From Caulobacter sp. (GTDB taxonomy: Bacteria > Pseudomonadota > Alphaproteobacteria > Caulobacterales > Caulobacteraceae), in the NCBI GenBank assembly GCA_030678995.1, contig JAUXTQ010000060.1:124001-188000 (forward strand): DNA of 64,000 bases, read 5' to 3'. Position 1 is the first letter of the stretch. Each line of letters starts with the position of its first letter. The translations under genes were made by a program, and so were the position numbers. The notes under the pieces are model-generated. The model was given only the letters and a program-made list of their open reading frames with translations. It was not told the DNA's origin and did no database searches. This document shows, in pieces, positions 63,638 through 64,000 of the stretch.

Positions 63638-63737
63638 GGGGACTGCTTTTGGTGTCCCTTGGGACACCATTAGCTGTCCCCGCCAGCGCTGACGGGGACA
63701 GGAAATCGTGTCCCAAGGGGCACGAAATCCAGTCCCC
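63638..63737. repeat. Two adjacent REP-like hairpins, family F
   Basis: GGGGACTGCTTTTGGTGTCC begins a hairpin at 63638-63681; GGGGACAGGAAATCGTGTCC begins another at 63694-63737. Both end in GTCCCC and share a REP-like outer core. They lie in the gap between the acyl-CoA dehydrogenase and the convergent peroxiredoxin gene. Confidence 0.8.
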
Positions 63738-63744
63738 TGTATCC

Positions 63745-64000
63745 CTACAGCTGCGCCAGCATGTAGTCGGCGGAGGAGACCTTGAATTCGCCGCCGGCCT
63801 CGACGTTCAGGGTGTCGACCACGCCGTCGCGGACGATCATCGAATAGCGCTGCGAGCGCAGGCCCATGCCGAACTTGCTGCCGTCCATCTCCAGGCCGAT
63901 GGCCTTGGTGAAGTCGCCGTTGCCGTCGGCCAGCATGATCACGTCGTCGCCGACGCCCTGGTCGATGCCCCAGGCCTTCATCACGAACACGTCGTTGACC
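63745..64000 (-). CDS. Peroxiredoxin (Prx5-type), C-terminal part
   Basis: Partial gene: its 5' end lies beyond the right edge. The visible 85 residues read VNDVFVMKAWGIDQGVGDDV, then MLADGNGDFTKAIGLEMDGS, FGMGLRSQRYSMIVRDGVVD and TLNVEAGGEF. This is the C-terminal half of an atypical 2-Cys peroxiredoxin of the AhpE/Prx5 class. The peroxidatic cysteine lies outside the window. It reduces hydrogen peroxide and organic hydroperoxides in the cytosol. Confidence 0.93.
   Translation of the reverse strand, partial: VNDVFVMKAWGIDQGVGDDVIMLADGNGDFTKAIGLEMDGSKFGMGLRSQRYSMIVRDGVVDTLNVEAGGEFKVSSADYMLAQL

Overview
The window is a chromosomal segment of a high-GC alphaproteobacterium, most likely a Caulobacteraceae member of the Caulobacter/Phenylobacterium type. 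This is inferred from gene content: groESL with a CIRCE element, rph/hrcA/grpE beside dnaN-recF-gyrB, RegB/RegA with SenC, AddAB instead of RecBCD, AmgK/MurU cell-wall recycling, and many DmdC-type acyl-CoA dehydrogenase, PHB and SDR genes. I see no rRNA, tRNA, CRISPR array, prophage, intact insertion sequence or transposase. Coding density is high. The only gene-free stretch over 300 bases is 25274-25825, which is packed with palindromic repeats.

Layout. 1-1690: groEL (cut by the window edge) and groES with a CIRCE operator and promoter. 1743-6384: small metabolic and membrane genes, an acyl-CoA dehydrogenase, a DUF2975/XRE module and a GNAT enzyme. 6495-9101: a tandem pair of large unrecognised paralogues. 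9108-11127: a DUF6265 lipocalin-like protein, an unusual toxin-antitoxin pair (DUF7662-type antitoxin plus PIN toxin) and tadA. 11151-19197: rluB, regA-regB divergent from senC, phaZ, a YgjP-type metallopeptidase and a PBP1A. 19367-21538: a RecQ helicase with a DUF559 nuclease-like domain fused at its C terminus. 21701-27566: gyrB, recF, a repeat island with a GNAT gene, and dnaN. 27851-30362: grpE, hrcA, rph. 30397-31482: a second DUF2975/XRE module with a 38-residue membrane peptide. 31725-35054: rdgB-hemW and mmsA. 35156-45402: an acyltransferase, then a tightly overlapping tsaE-amgK-murU-addB-addA run, then trxA. 45533-50433: folC, a class I nrdA without an ATP-cone, and a CoA-transferase. 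50604-63631: a GDT1-type transporter, small DUF genes, nitronate monooxygenase, SDRs including a probable 3-hydroxybutyrate dehydrogenase, NUDIX, yaaA, an FAD oxidase, a VapBC pair, tsaC, a yceI-cybB-yceI operon and a DmdC-like acyl-CoA dehydrogenase. 63745-64000: the C-terminal part of a peroxiredoxin.

How parts connect. HrcA, encoded at 28478-29554, is the repressor expected to bind the CIRCE operator ahead of groES, so regulator and target are both in view. phaZ (depolymerase) and the bdhA-like SDR are successive steps of poly-3-hydroxybutyrate mobilisation. tsaE and tsaC serve the same tRNA t6A pathway. AmgK and MurU are consecutive steps of MurNAc recycling. RegB/RegA and SenC form the redox-response set.

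The most unusual content is: the RecQ-DUF559 fusion; the DUF7662-containing antitoxin with a perfect palindromic operator; two DUF2975/XRE modules, one with an unannotated 38-aa membrane peptide; the tandem paralogues at 6.5-9.1 kb; at least six families of REP-like palindromes, mostly in inverted pairs, without any RAYT transposase in the window; and a nested, possibly bistable fold at 25537-25631. None of these is proven to be a new system from sequence alone.
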